Notes under the pieces: generated by a model
Told to the model about the DNA's origin: nothing
Databases searched by the model: none
What the model saw: the letters and a program-made list of their open reading frames with translations, nothing else
Translations under genes and position numbers: made by a program
Origin: Clostridiaceae bacterium
GTDB taxonomy: Bacteria; Bacillota; Clostridia; Lachnospirales; Lachnospiraceae
Reading direction: 5' to 3'
Assembly (NCBI GenBank): GCA_902362865.1
Contig: CABIYE010000002.1
Span: 248,001 to 312,000, forward strand
DNA length: 64,000 nt
Shown here: one piece after another, positions 33,694-40,989 of the stretch
Numbering within the stretch: position 1 is the stretch's first letter
Layout: each line of letters starts with the position of its first letter

Positions 33694-35054
33694 TAGAAAT
33701 AATTCCTCCATTCATCGACTATGGTCTTTGCCAGATCCTCTTTCTTCGCCAGTGCTTTCAGCACTACTTCGTCAATCGTTCCCTCGGTGATGAGGTGGAT
33801 ATATGTGCAGGTATTCTTCTGCCCGATTCTGTGGATTCGTGCAAGGCTCTGGCTGTATGCTGCGTAGTTAAAATTGACCGAGTAATAAACGCAGGTATCG
33901 GCTGCGGTCAGTGTGATTCCCAGTCCTGCGGTATCGATCTGTGCGAGGAATACCATCGTTTCCGGGTTCGTCTGGAAGTCCTTGACGATGTCGCCCCGAT
34001 CTTCCAGTTTCACATCTCCGTAAATCGAACCGTAGCGGAGTTTCTTCTTTTCGAGCATCTTCCCGATGAGGTCAATCTCTGGTCTGAACCGTGCGAAGAT
34101 TACCAGTTTTTTTCCTGCGTCAATCACGTAATCGTCCACGATTTCCTCCAGTGCGTTCAGCTTGCCCCGGCTTACCAGTTCCGGCTTTTCCTGCCCATCC
34201 GCTACCAAAAATCCCCCGGTGTACTGCTGCAGCCGCAGGAGTTTTGTCAGCACAGTCGGCGCAGTGATTTGGCCGCCATTCTCCAGTTCTGCGAAACTCT
34301 CACGCTTGATGCGGTCGTAGATGTTCTTTTCCTTGCCTGTCATGGTAATGTACCGCTGCAGGAACGTCTGCTCCGGCAGGTCGAGTGCTTCGTCCTTGGT
34401 TACCCGGTAAGCGATGGAGTGTTCTTTCTGGATCAGCTGATCCAAGTCCTTATACCCTACGATCTGGTGTCTGTTGAAACCGCCCATGATCGCATACCTG
34501 TTTCGGAACTGATAGAAATTTGTTCCGAAGATGGTCGGGTCTAAAAAGCGGTACTGACTGTATAAATCTATGGCGTTGTTCTGCACCGGGGTCCCGGAGA
34601 GTATCAGCTTGTACCTTGCCCGGTCGCCCAGTTTGTGCATTGCTTTGGACTGCTCTGCGTCATGGGTCTTTATCCTCTGGCTCTCATCGCAAATGATCAT
34701 ATCCGCATCCCAGTCATAGAGTGCTTCAAATATGCCCTCCCTCCATGTGGATTCGTAGTTGATCACTGCCACCTTCAGTGCCTTGAATGGGAAGTTGTCA
34801 AGGTCGTTTAACAGTTTCAGCCTGCGGTTCTTATCCCCCATCAGTACCTTGATGTTTGCTTTAAAATCTGCAAATTCTGCAAAGTCTTTGGGCCATACGG
34901 AGCAGACAGAGGTCGGTGCTACCACGAGTACCTTCTCCACCTTGCCCATCTGATACGCTGTGCCTGCGATCATGATTGCGGTCAGCGTCTTTCCGCATCC
35001 CATTTCAAAGAGCAGACCGAAGCCTTTATGTATTGCGTTTTCTGTGTTTGGCAT
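33693..35054 (-). CDS. SNF2-family helicase, C-terminal part (N-terminal part displaced)
   Basis: A 453-residue protein from ATG 35054 (AGGAGG in front). It begins almost directly at Walker A, FEMGCGKT (residues 16-23), and has VLVVAPTSVCSVWPKDFAEF, DMIICDESQRIKTH (motif II), LILSGTPVQNNAIDLYSQYR (motif III), and a second RecA-like domain with AQIDTAGLGITLTAADTCVY and SQSLARIHRIGQKNTCTYIH. Helicases of this type need an N-terminal Q-motif segment before Walker A. That segment is missing here but is present in the separate gene at 37305-37673. So this is the larger piece of a split gene; it may still work if the two pieces associate. Confidence 0.85.
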   Translation of the reverse strand: MPNTENAIHKGFGLLFEMGCGKTLTAIMIAGTAYQMGKVEKVLVVAPTSVCSVWPKDFAEFADFKANIKVLMGDKNRRLKLLNDLDNFPFKALKVAVINYESTWREGIFEALYDWDADMIICDESQRIKTHDAEQSKAMHKLGDRARYKLILSGTPVQNNAIDLYSQYRFLDPTIFGTNFYQFRNRYAIMGGFNRHQIVGYKDLDQLIQKEHSIAYRVTKDEALDLPEQTFLQRYITMTGKEKNIYDRIKRESFAELENGGQITAPTVLTKLLRLQQYTGGFLVADGQEKPELVSRGKLNALEEIVDDYVIDAGKKLVIFARFRPEIDLIGKMLEKKKLRYGSIYGDVKLEDRGDIVKDFQTNPETMVFLAQIDTAGLGITLTAADTCVYYSVNFNYAAYSQSLARIHRIGQKNTCTYIHLITEGTIDEVVLKALAKKEDLAKTIVDEWRNYF

Positions 35055-35172
35055 CCTGCCCCTCCTGTTCTCTTGTTTCAAGGTCACGCATCATGCGATC
35101 CCACTCTGCCTTTTTATCCTTGGCTGCGTGTGGGTTTTCGCAGGTCGTGAAACCTCTGTTATTCTGGTTCAT
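35026..35172 (-). CDS. Small protein (48 residues) between methyltransferase and helicase
   Basis: ATG at 35172 has AAGGAGG 8 nt upstream; the stop is at 35026. It reads MNQNNRGFTTCENPHAAKDK, then AEWDRMMRDLETREQEGQDA and a basic end. It overlaps the end of the methyltransferase by 14 nt and the start of the helicase by 29 nt. Similar small helical proteins follow phage methyltransferases. Function unknown; it is too short for family assignment. Confidence 0.55.
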   Translation of the reverse strand: MNQNNRGFTTCENPHAAKDKKAEWDRMMRDLETREQEGQDAKHRKRNT

Positions 35173-35638
35173 TTGAATTTTCCTCCTTCAGCACCTCTGC
35201 AATGCCTTCCATCACGAACATGGCGCATGGAAGTGCGATGCCATTCCCCCACATCTTATAAAGTCCTGAGTCACTCGTGGGGTCTGCAAGCCACCGTTCC
35301 ACCTGCTTTGCGTCTTTCGGGAGTTGGATTCCCTCGTCTTTCCCGATAAGCCGCCACCATTCTGCCCATGCAATCATCCATTCTCTGACTGTAGATGCTT
35401 TCGGGTTTATGATGGCTATGTCCTCTGCCCAGTCATCCGGGAAGCCTTGCAGGCGGCAGCATTCAAGCGGTGTCAGCCTGCGGATGATATATTCCCACTC
35501 ATCCCCAGTGCTACCCATACTCTCCGTCATCGCTGCCCCGGTTCTCCCGGTTTCTACCTTGTGCGATACCCCCCCCCGGACCTTTTGCGACCAGTGTCTG
35601 GGCGACTTCTTCCTGTATGCTGATATTGTACTGGGCAT
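35159..35638 (-). pseudogene. C5 cytosine methyltransferase, C-terminal segment (out of frame)
   Basis: Downstream of the G9 tract this frame encodes the end of a Dcm enzyme: YIIRRLTPLECCRLQGFPDD (motif IX region) and GLYKMWGNGIALPCAMFVME (motif X). The genuine frame starts at the tract (about 35577); upstream of it the reading frame is a different one. Without it the protein lacks motifs IX and X and should be inactive. One G fewer in the tract (8 instead of 9) would join it to the middle segment. Confidence 0.8.
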
Positions 35639-35921
35639 TCTGTCCTTGGTTGAACGCTGCCCTGTCGATTCCGTATGCGACTGCGTGCCTGTCCGTTGCG
35701 GTCAGTGTGTTGGCAGGTGCTCCCGGCTCTCCGACTCCTAGTCCGTTGGCTGATCCGTCATTATTCCGGGTGCTGCCGCCGCCTTTATACCGGGTTGCTT
35801 TGTCTGCGATGGGAATTGGTTCGAATAAGGTCTGTGTGTTATGCGTGCTCAATGTCGCACTCTTATCAATTTGCATCAGTGCTCCTTTGCCTCCTCCCTC
35901 GCATCCACTTCGTATCTGCAT
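35511..35921 (-). pseudogene. C5 cytosine methyltransferase, middle segment (out of frame)
   Basis: This frame reads CEGGGKGALMQIDKSATLST, then HNTQTLFEPIPIADKATRYK and PANTLTATDRHAVAYGIDRA, the variable/target-recognition part of phage Dcm proteins. It joins the N-terminal segment through the G8 tract at 35941-35948 and the C-terminal segment through the G9 tract at 35569-35577. It has no own ribosome binding site and is probably not expressed alone. Confidence 0.75.
35569..35577. repeat. G9 tract at frame change (middle to C-terminal segment)
   Basis: Nine C on the plus strand. In the coding direction CCG GGG GGG GGT keeps the middle frame, whereas eight G would give CCG GGG GGG GTA TCG and the C-terminal frame. 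A one-base slip would switch the frame. Confidence 0.85.
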
Positions 35922-37027
35922 CGTGATTGGTGGCGGTGTACCCCCCCCACGCTATTTCGGGGTGCTATGATCGTTGCCACGGAACTTCCGTGGCCGCAGC
36001 CATGCAGTGTTTCCGCTTTCGCATCTCCTAGCCGCTGATTCCTTAAATCTACCGCCCTTGCTTCATCCATTATCATCGGTACATTACCCCCCCCAGTGCC
36101 CATTTTCCCAGTTAAGGTAGGAACGATTCCGTCCTCTGAAATTGTGACCCGGCTGTCCTGCGGATGGTTTTCTAATACGATTGGCACGTTGTTCCCTCCA
36201 GTACCCATCTTCGTTGTCAGTGTTGGCGATACATCGCTCTGATCCGCTACTCTCCGTCTGTCGCTGATGTCATAGCACTGGACATCCTCTGTGCCTGCCT
36301 TATAAGTGCCCTCTTTAATATTTCCGGCAGTTCTTTGCCACGCTTCTCGGCTCTCTTTAAAATCCCCAGACAAGCCCTCTCGCTCAAATAATATTTTGGG
36401 TGCGGTGCCGCCTCCAAAATCTGCGACAAGGTAGATTCTCTTTCTTCTCTGGGGGACTCCCCAGTATTGGGCATCAATCGTTCGCCAAGCGATGGAGTAA
36501 GTGTCGCCCATGATGCATCCGGCTGCCTGCCATTTTTCTTTCGGAGGGAGAGGTACTGCGGCTGTGTCGTCCGTAACGCTGACGATTGCTTGCAGGACTG
36601 CTTGGAAGTCTTTTCCCTTGTTACTTGAGAATGCTCCGGGGACGTTCTCCCATACCATGAACCTTGGTCTGATGTATTTCCCGGTTCTTCCTTTCTTGAT
36701 GTCATGCTTCCTCATCTCCTTTACGATTCTAATCTGCTCATGGAACAGGTTGCTCCGACTGCCATCCAGTCCGGCTCTCAATCCTGCTACGCTCATGTCT
36801 TGGCACGGAGAGCCGCCTGCTATCACGGTTACCGCTTCTGCTTTGCCACCGTCCATATAGTGAATATCCCCAAGGTGCGGCATATCCGGGAAGTGTTTCT
36901 TCGTGATCAGCATTGGGAGCGGCTCGATCTCGCTTGCCCACCTTGGCTCTATCCCGAAGATTGCTGACGCCAGTTCAAAGCCGCCGCTGCCGGAAAACAG
37001 CGACCCCATTGTCAGTTCCTGCTTCAT
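35876..37027 (-). CDS. C5 cytosine methyltransferase, N-terminal catalytic segment (frame lost at a poly-G tract)
   Basis: Start at ATG 37027, overlapping the upstream stop (ATGA). Motif I MGSLFSGSGGFELAS, motif IV VIAGGSPCQDMSVAG with the catalytic Cys, motif VI VWENVPGAFSS and motif VIII WGVPQRRKRIYLV are intact. The frame then passes a G8 tract (GKMGTGGGNVP) still in phase and loses phase at the second G8 tract (35941-35948), ending in a short unrelated tail REEAKEH. With G9 there it would continue into the middle segment. In this state the enzyme lacks motifs IX-X and is likely inactive. With both tracts in phase the whole protein would be about 622 residues. Confidence 0.85.
   Translation of the reverse strand: MKQELTMGSLFSGSGGFELASAIFGIEPRWASEIEPLPMLITKKHFPDMPHLGDIHYMDGGKAEAVTVIAGGSPCQDMSVAGLRAGLDGSRSNLFHEQIRIVKEMRKHDIKKGRTGKYIRPRFMVWENVPGAFSSNKGKDFQAVLQAIVSVTDDTAAVPLPPKEKWQAAGCIMGDTYSIAWRTIDAQYWGVPQRRKRIYLVADFGGGTAPKILFEREGLSGDFKESREAWQRTAGNIKEGTYKAGTEDVQCYDISDRRRVADQSDVSPTLTTKMGTGGNNVPIVLENHPQDSRVTISEDGIVPTLTGKMGTGGGNVPMIMDEARAVDLRNQRLGDAKAETLHGCGHGSSVATIIAPRNSVGGVHRHQSRCRYEVDAREEAKEH
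35941..35948. repeat. G8 tract at frame change (N-terminal to middle segment)
   Basis: Eight C on the plus strand. In the coding direction GTG GGG GGG GTA leads to a stop soon after. Nine G would give GTG GGG GGG GGT ACA and the middle frame (GTPPPITMQIRSG). Confidence 0.85.
36087..36094. repeat. In-frame G8 tract in the methyltransferase
   Basis: Eight C on the plus strand, encoding GTGGGNVP in phase. A nearby shorter copy of the same protein motif (KMGTGGNNVP, near 36200) has GGAGGG instead. It is a third place where slippage would end the protein early. Confidence 0.8.
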
Positions 37028-37305
37028 TGCCGCCACCCCATCTTCTTTCCGCACCAGTGGCAGTGCGTGTGGTTATACTGCACCCGCTTTCCGCATTTCG
37101 GGCAGCACCACACTCCGCTGCGTCTGACTGGCTTGTCCTCATAGCAGAAACGTGTCATCATGTCGCTGTACTGCTGTGCGAGGTCGTGATAATCCTGCAG
37201 GCTGCTTGCCAGTTCCTCTGCTGCATTCTCCTGCAGGCTTTCCCTTGTCACTCCAAATTTAAGGAGCACCGCATCTATTTCCAGTTCCCATTTCCCTGCG
37301 CCCAT
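37024..37305 (-). CDS. Small protein with C-terminal zinc ribbon
   Basis: A 93-residue protein: helical N-terminus (ELEIDAVLLKFGVTRESLQE, ENAAEELASSLQDYHDLAQQ) and a C-terminal ribbon CPKCGKRVQYNHTHCHWCGK. Start overlaps the previous stop as TGATG and its end overlaps the methyltransferase start as ATGA, so the three are coupled. It may assist the methyltransferase as part of the inserted cassette. Confidence 0.65.
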   Translation of the reverse strand: MGAGKWELEIDAVLLKFGVTRESLQENAAEELASSLQDYHDLAQQYSDMMTRFCYEDKPVRRSGVWCCPKCGKRVQYNHTHCHWCGKKMGWRQ

Positions 37306-37673
37306 CAGTGCCCCACCTCCTGTTTTGGCGGTTCTGCCAGTCCAAATGTCATTAGTGCCATGTTGTACCCTCTTACTTGGTGCGTGAAGGGCGACACCTT
37401 AATTGGTGGCGGAATGAGCGGGACAGGGGTCGGGTTCATCCTCTCCCTGTCTACTGCCTCCATGACCTCATTCAGTTTTTTTCGCTCGGCTTCAATCCTC
37501 GGCGGCAGGTTTACCAGCCCTGCCAGTTTGTTCAAAAGTTCGATATCTGCCGGCCCGCTGAGTGTCTGGGAGGCTCTGTTCCACTTCATCTTCCCCCAAC
37601 TCTTTATGATCGTGAATTGGACGTTGTCTGCTTCCCTTATGAGAATTTGTCCGTCCTTCATTGCCATCTTCAT
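37305..37673 (-). CDS. SNF2-family helicase, N-terminal piece
   Basis: A 122-residue protein from ATG 37673. It reads KMAMKDGQILIREADNVQFT and MKWNRASQTLSGPADIELLN, and near its end PFTHQVRGYNMALMTFGL, which is the Q-motif region that precedes Walker A in SNF2 helicases. It then stops after PPKQEVGH. The remaining helicase begins at 35054 just before Walker A, about 2.25 kb farther along. The two pieces together make a normal phage SNF2 protein. I infer that a cassette with the zinc-ribbon, methyltransferase and small genes was inserted between them. Confidence 0.75.
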   Translation of the reverse strand: MKMAMKDGQILIREADNVQFTIIKSWGKMKWNRASQTLSGPADIELLNKLAGLVNLPPRIEAERKKLNEVMEAVDRERMNPTPVPLIPPPIKVSPFTHQVRGYNMALMTFGLAEPPKQEVGH

Positions 37674-37694
37674 GGTTGGCACTTCCTTTCGGTT

Positions 37695-38393
37695 CTACTT
37701 CTTGTTTTTGCTCTTATCACGGATGTGGTTCAGCAGATCTGTCATCGTGTCCTTGTACTCCCCAATGGCTTCCATCATTTCATCCAGTTCTGCCAGTGCC
37801 CTTGCCGCTGTTTCTTCGACTTCCTTCCAGTCCTTGATGTCTGCTTCACTTCGTTCCGCAGGATTATCGTCATCTGCGATGACGGATTCCTTAAAGATTA
37901 AAGCGGGGCGGACTCCAAGGCTGCCATGGCACGCAATGCTGTTGTGGAGCGTACCGCCTGTGTGGACATGGCGGACATAGTAGGAGTAGGCGGAGTTGCA
38001 AGTCCACGGTGTAGCGAGCCACCACCAGTCGTCTGCGTCCGGGATAAATTCCCGATACTTTCGGTACTGATCTGCGGTCAGCAGTGCTATGTAATCCGTG
38101 GTCTTTCCGTAGTCCTTCATCCCATCATCCGAAGTGAGGTCTACCTCCATCAGTGCCAGTTGCCTGTCAAGAAGCCTTACGACAAATTCCGAATTGAGGT
38201 ACTCCCGGAGGCTGCTGTTCTCCCAGTTGTTGCACCCCTCTTTGTCCTCTTTGTGGAATGCTCTTTCCTCCAGAATGTTCTCCATGAGGCAGAGCGTTCC
38301 CTTGCCTTCAATGTGATCCAGTACCACCCAGTTGAACCCTGCGACTTTTACGGTCTTGCCTGCTTTTACATCCATTACTCTGATTGCTCCCAT
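37695..38393 (-). CDS. DUF6273 phage protein
   Basis: A 232-residue protein with AGGAGG in front. It has VMDVKAGKTVKVAGFNWVVL, NNWENSSLREYLNSEFVVRL, DADDWWWLATPWTCNSAYSY and GSLGVRPALIF, the marks of DUF6273, a fold resembling phage-tail receptor lectins of the diversity-generating type. C-terminal 60 residues are a charged coiled coil. Despite the lectin-like look it sits in the early region. Function not established; no template repeat or reverse transcriptase is nearby. Confidence 0.7.
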   Translation of the reverse strand: MGAIRVMDVKAGKTVKVAGFNWVVLDHIEGKGTLCLMENILEERAFHKEDKEGCNNWENSSLREYLNSEFVVRLLDRQLALMEVDLTSDDGMKDYGKTTDYIALLTADQYRKYREFIPDADDWWWLATPWTCNSAYSYYVRHVHTGGTLHNSIACHGSLGVRPALIFKESVIADDDNPAERSEADIKDWKEVEETAARALAELDEMMEAIGEYKDTMTDLLNHIRDKSKNKK

Positions 38394-38405
38394 TTCGTCA
38401 TCCTC

Positions 38406-39140
38406 CTATTTGGTATAAAATGTGTGATTCCCATGCGTGAATAATTCTTTCAGATGGGTGTTGTGCCATGTTGCTTCCTCGGTCGATTTCTCGAAGTAGG
38501 TTGCGTTCCGGCTTTCGTTCCATTGTTCTGCCTGCACCATTTCCAGTGCCCGGTAGCAGTCCTCATTTGGCTCTACCCGGTCGTAGCGTCCGTTCTCGTA
38601 TGCTGTGAATTGTCCACCTTCAGTAATGACTCCTTCTATTGTGTCTGGGAAGTCGTCACTCCACACTCGGTTCAGCACCACAAGCATGACCAGTGCTTTC
38701 CCCTCTGTGTCCTCTCCCTCGGCTTCTGCCATAGCGATCTTGCACAGCATGTAGGATTCTTCCGCATCAAAGTCCATGCTCCCTATCAAAGACTGGCTCC
38801 ATGCTTCCCGGAGGGCGATTGCGTCCTGCTGCTGTTCATATCTTTCCTGCGCCTCCCGAATGGATTCAGTGAATTCTTTGGCTTCAGCCTGTTCGCTTGC
38901 GAGGTACTCCTCACGCTCTGCCATCATCGCTTCATAGTCGTCCTTATCCCACCAGATTCCGCAGTACTCCACCTGCCCATAATGCTCCGGCACTGTCGGC
39001 TCGTATTCCTCGGTCGTGAACACCCACACAATCAATGTGCTGACTGCCAGTCCTGCTGCCACTGTCATGACCGCTTTCCCTACCATCCGCTTCAACCTCC
39101 GCTTTTGCCTGCGTGTCAGCCTTATCAACTCATCATGCAC
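38406..39140 (-). CDS. SleB-like cell wall hydrolase, membrane-anchored
   Basis: A 244-residue protein from a GTG at 39140. A basic N-terminus (RLTRRQKRRLKRMVGK) is followed by one membrane segment (AVMTVAAGLAVSTLIVWVF), a Glu/Ala coiled coil and a hydrolase domain. That domain has SYMLCKIAMAEAEGEDTEGK (catalytic Glu), ALVMLVVLNRVWSDDFPDTI and a C-terminal ATYFEKSTEEATWHNTHLKE. SleB-type enzymes are lytic transglycosylases acting on peptidoglycan. Being in the early region, it might modify the wall at entry or act as a lysis enzyme; unclear. Confidence 0.75.
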   Translation of the reverse strand: MHDELIRLTRRQKRRLKRMVGKAVMTVAAGLAVSTLIVWVFTTEEYEPTVPEHYGQVEYCGIWWDKDDYEAMMAEREEYLASEQAEAKEFTESIREAQERYEQQQDAIALREAWSQSLIGSMDFDAEESYMLCKIAMAEAEGEDTEGKALVMLVVLNRVWSDDFPDTIEGVITEGGQFTAYENGRYDRVEPNEDCYRALEMVQAEQWNESRNATYFEKSTEEATWHNTHLKELFTHGNHTFYTK

Positions 39141-39148
39141 CTCTTTCC

Positions 39149-39301
39149 TTATTTCACGACCGATTCCAGTCGCTTTTCCTTTTTGTTGTAGAGGATCATC
39201 TCCTTGCTATCCTTTGAATGCAGCATATAATCATCCGGGCGCATCCCTCTCTTTGCCAGATACGCTTTCTGATCCCTTGTCAGTTTCTTTGGCTGCTTCA
39301 T
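39149..39301 (-). CDS. DUF6906 small phage protein
   Basis: A 50-residue protein from ATG 39301 with GGAAGGGAG before it. It reads KKLTRDQKAYLAKRGMRPDD, then YMLHSKDSKEMILYNKKEKR, the pattern of a short conserved phage family (DUF6906). The start overlaps the previous stop as ATGA. Function unknown; probably a DNA- or RNA-associated accessory protein. Confidence 0.7.
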   Translation of the reverse strand: MKQPKKLTRDQKAYLAKRGMRPDDYMLHSKDSKEMILYNKKEKRLESVVK

Positions 39302-39522
39302 CTTTTTGCTCCCTTCCTGTATTTAGATACTTGACTTTCTGCCAGTACCCCATTATGCTCTCTAGGCTTGTTGGGTCTGGCATGGAACAGGTTCTCCAAG
39401 GCTTTGAAGAGTAACTGTTCTGTCCATGCTCCCTGAGTATTGTTTGGGGTAGCTGTACTTGTCGCCTGCAGTGCGGTTTCTTCCTTGCCGCCATCGGTAT
39501 TGTTTCGCACCCACGCATCCAT
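39298..39522 (-). CDS. Small phage protein, unknown
   Basis: A 74-residue frame from ATG 39522 (MDAWVRNNTDGGKEETALQA, then TEQLLFKALENLFHARPNKP). Its stop overlaps the DUF6906 start by 4 nt, which supports it. A competing frame (39231-39617) reads through the same DNA but has no coupling and a poorer composition. The ribosome binding site is weak. No family recognised. Confidence 0.45.
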   Translation of the reverse strand: MDAWVRNNTDGGKEETALQATSTATPNNTQGAWTEQLLFKALENLFHARPNKPREHNGVLAESQVSKYRKGAKR

Positions 39523-39713
39523 GCTCCCGATGTTCTCTCTCTGCGTGTTATCATCTGCCTCCGAACCGTTGTTGTTTTACTTGGGCCTGCGTTCCCTATC
39601 CCAATTACGACAGCCATCCATGCAGGCTCACTTCCTGCTGCCGGGGCGACTTATTGCGGCGGCTCGTCCACACCTATCGGTTTTTATACTGGTCGATGCG
39701 TGCCAGTCCATAT

Positions 39714-40160
39714 TCAGTTGTTTGCTATGATGCATACGCACCGCTCTGTTTTCTTTGACTCTGTGTCCTGCACTGGGCAGGTGTAGTTGGTCTTGCCATT
39801 ATCTGTGCTGCTGCGGAGCAGCCCGCTATCAAATAAATGTTTCCGTGCGTATCTTGCGCTTACTCCCTTGGCATTGCAGAATTGATTAAACTCCGGGACC
39901 TTGATTCGGTATTCTCCGTCTGTCCGCTCCCTGCCTTTTGTGAGTTCTTTTACAAATGCGTCTGTGTCGATGAGGGCGGTCTGCTTATTGAGTGCCCTCC
40001 ACTCTGCCAGTTCGTCCAGTCCGTCAATGTCTACCTCTGCTTTACTGAATACATCCAGTATCATTGGTATCCTTTCGTCTGGTGCGGCCGCCAGTATTTT
40101 CGCTATCTGGATTGCGGTCTTGATGTCCAAGGTATCAGTGCTCCCATTCTGCCCTTCCAT
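39714..40160 (-). CDS. Phage protein, unknown, winged-helix-like
   Basis: A 148-residue protein after AAAGGAGG. A helical N-terminal half (ATAIQIAKILAAAPDERIPM-like, FSKAEVDIDGLDELAEWRAL) is followed by VPEFNQFCNAKGVSARYARK, HLFDSGLLRSSTDNGKTNYT, which looks like a winged helix. No family named. It is the second gene from the right end of the prophage and may regulate the early operon. Between 39523 and 39713 only short broken frames are visible. Confidence 0.5.
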   Translation of the reverse strand: MEGQNGSTDTLDIKTAIQIAKILAAAPDERIPMILDVFSKAEVDIDGLDELAEWRALNKQTALIDTDAFVKELTKGRERTDGEYRIKVPEFNQFCNAKGVSARYARKHLFDSGLLRSSTDNGKTNYTCPVQDTESKKTERCVCIIANN

Positions 40161-40174
40161 CCTGCGTTCCTCCT

Positions 40175-40375
40175 TTAGACGGATTTCTGTGCGACCTCTG
40201 CCCGATATGGAACTCCACCCTTTTCGAGTTCACGGTACATGGTACTTGAGTGAACCCCGATAATGAGTGCCATCTCATCGACTGTCTTTCCGTCTGCTGC
40301 CAGTGATTCGATTCTCTTACGATCCTCGAATTTCAGTCGCTTGTACTGTTTCCTTGGTCGCTGTGCGATTGCCAT
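40175..40375 (-). CDS. Small HTH regulator (IS30-type helix-turn-helix)
   Basis: A 66-residue protein after GGGAGGTGG. Basic start (AIAQRPRKQYKRLKFEDRKR), then IESLAADGKTVDEMALIIGV and HSSTMYRELEKGGV, a helix-turn-helix like the N-terminus of IS30 transposases (HTH_38). No transposase domain follows, so it is a phage regulator rather than an element. It is the first gene of the rightmost phage operon. Confidence 0.7.
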   Translation of the reverse strand: MAIAQRPRKQYKRLKFEDRKRIESLAADGKTVDEMALIIGVHSSTMYRELEKGGVPYRAEVAQKSV

Positions 40376-40406
40376 TCCGTTCCACCTCCCTGTCTTTTAG
40401 GCAAAT

Positions 40407-40442
40407 AAAAAAATGCATCAGAGTTATTAACTCCAATGCATT
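40407..40442 (-). terminator. Terminator hairpin near the prophage/host boundary
   Basis: AATGCAT (40412-40418) and ATGCATT (40436-40442) pair, with inner GAGTT (40421) and AACTC (40429). Seven T follow on the minus strand (A-run 40407-40413). Its core resembles the neighbouring hairpin at 40475-40520. Confidence 0.7.
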
Positions 40443-40474
40443 CTGCTTGTGGTCTTTCTTCTATTTTGTTATAG

Positions 40475-40520
40475 AAAAAGATAAATGCAGGTGAGAGTTA
40501 TAACTCATCTGCATTTATCT
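40475..40520 (-). terminator. Terminator of the ThrE exporter operon
   Basis: AGATAAATGCAG (40479-40490) pairs with CTGCATTTATCT (40509-40520), with an inner GAGTTA/TAACTC palindrome. TTTTT follows on the minus strand. The stop codon of the last exporter gene lies inside the stem. Confidence 0.8.
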
Positions 40521-40988
40521 TATAATTCTTCGCCGTCTTTGCTTCCAATACTTCAATCGAAACAGCTCTCTCGGAATGGATACAATAAAAATAATGCCTA
40601 ATACAATAGCAAATGCAATTTTTACAGACTCTATTCCCTTTTCCGCTGCTTTCATATACTGATTTGTCACCAAATAATATGCCGTATAATAAATTCCGGC
40701 CCCCGGAACCAGCGGAATGATTCCGGAAATCAAAAAAATCGTAATCGGACATTTCATTTTTACCGTCATCATTCTTGAAAACAGAACTCCCATTAAAGTT
40801 CCCAAAAAGGATGCTACCGCCGGCGAAACACTGCCTACAGACAGATAATACACCAGCCAGGAAAGCGTGCCTGTCGCACCACAGCACAAATAATAACGCT
40901 TCGGGACATTAAACATAACCGCATAAGCCGTAGTTGCCAAAAACGGGCATACTATATTCCAGAAAAATTGATGCAGAATTTCCATCAT
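40515..40988 (-). CDS. ThrE-type exporter, small membrane subunit (DUF3815)
   Basis: A 157-residue membrane protein from ATG 40988 (GGGGAGG upstream; longer frame would overlap the partner). It has four to five hydrophobic segments: FFWNIVCPFLATTAYAVMFN, GTLSWLVYYLSVGSVSPAVA, SFLGTLMGVLFSRMM, LISGIIPLVPGAGIYYTAYY and IAFAIVLGIIFIVSIPRELF. This is the C-terminal ThrE half (ThrE_2) encoded separately, as usual in Firmicutes. With its partner it should export threonine/serine-like amino acids. Substrate not proven here. Confidence 0.85.
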   Translation of the reverse strand: MMEILHQFFWNIVCPFLATTAYAVMFNVPKRYYLCCGATGTLSWLVYYLSVGSVSPAVASFLGTLMGVLFSRMMTVKMKCPITIFLISGIIPLVPGAGIYYTAYYLVTNQYMKAAEKGIESVKIAFAIVLGIIFIVSIPRELFRLKYWKQRRRRIIR

Positions 40989-40989
40989 A

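Noticed and set aside
36247..36705. 152-residue minus-strand frame inside the methyltransferase
   Set aside because: Out of frame with conserved motifs VI and VIII, which are encoded by the other frame over the same bases.
37695..38393. Diversity-generating retroelement target
   Set aside because: The lectin-like DUF6273 protein suggested it, but no reverse transcriptase or template repeat is in the window.
39231..39617. 128-residue minus-strand frame
   Set aside because: It overlaps the start-stop coupled pair 39298-39522 and 39149-39301, and its composition (Arg/Thr/Pro-rich) looks non-coding. Short frames at 39523-39713 were also left out.
40175..40375. IS30-family transposase fragment
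   Set aside because: The protein is a complete 66-residue HTH gene with its own ribosome binding site. No transposase core or inverted repeats are near.
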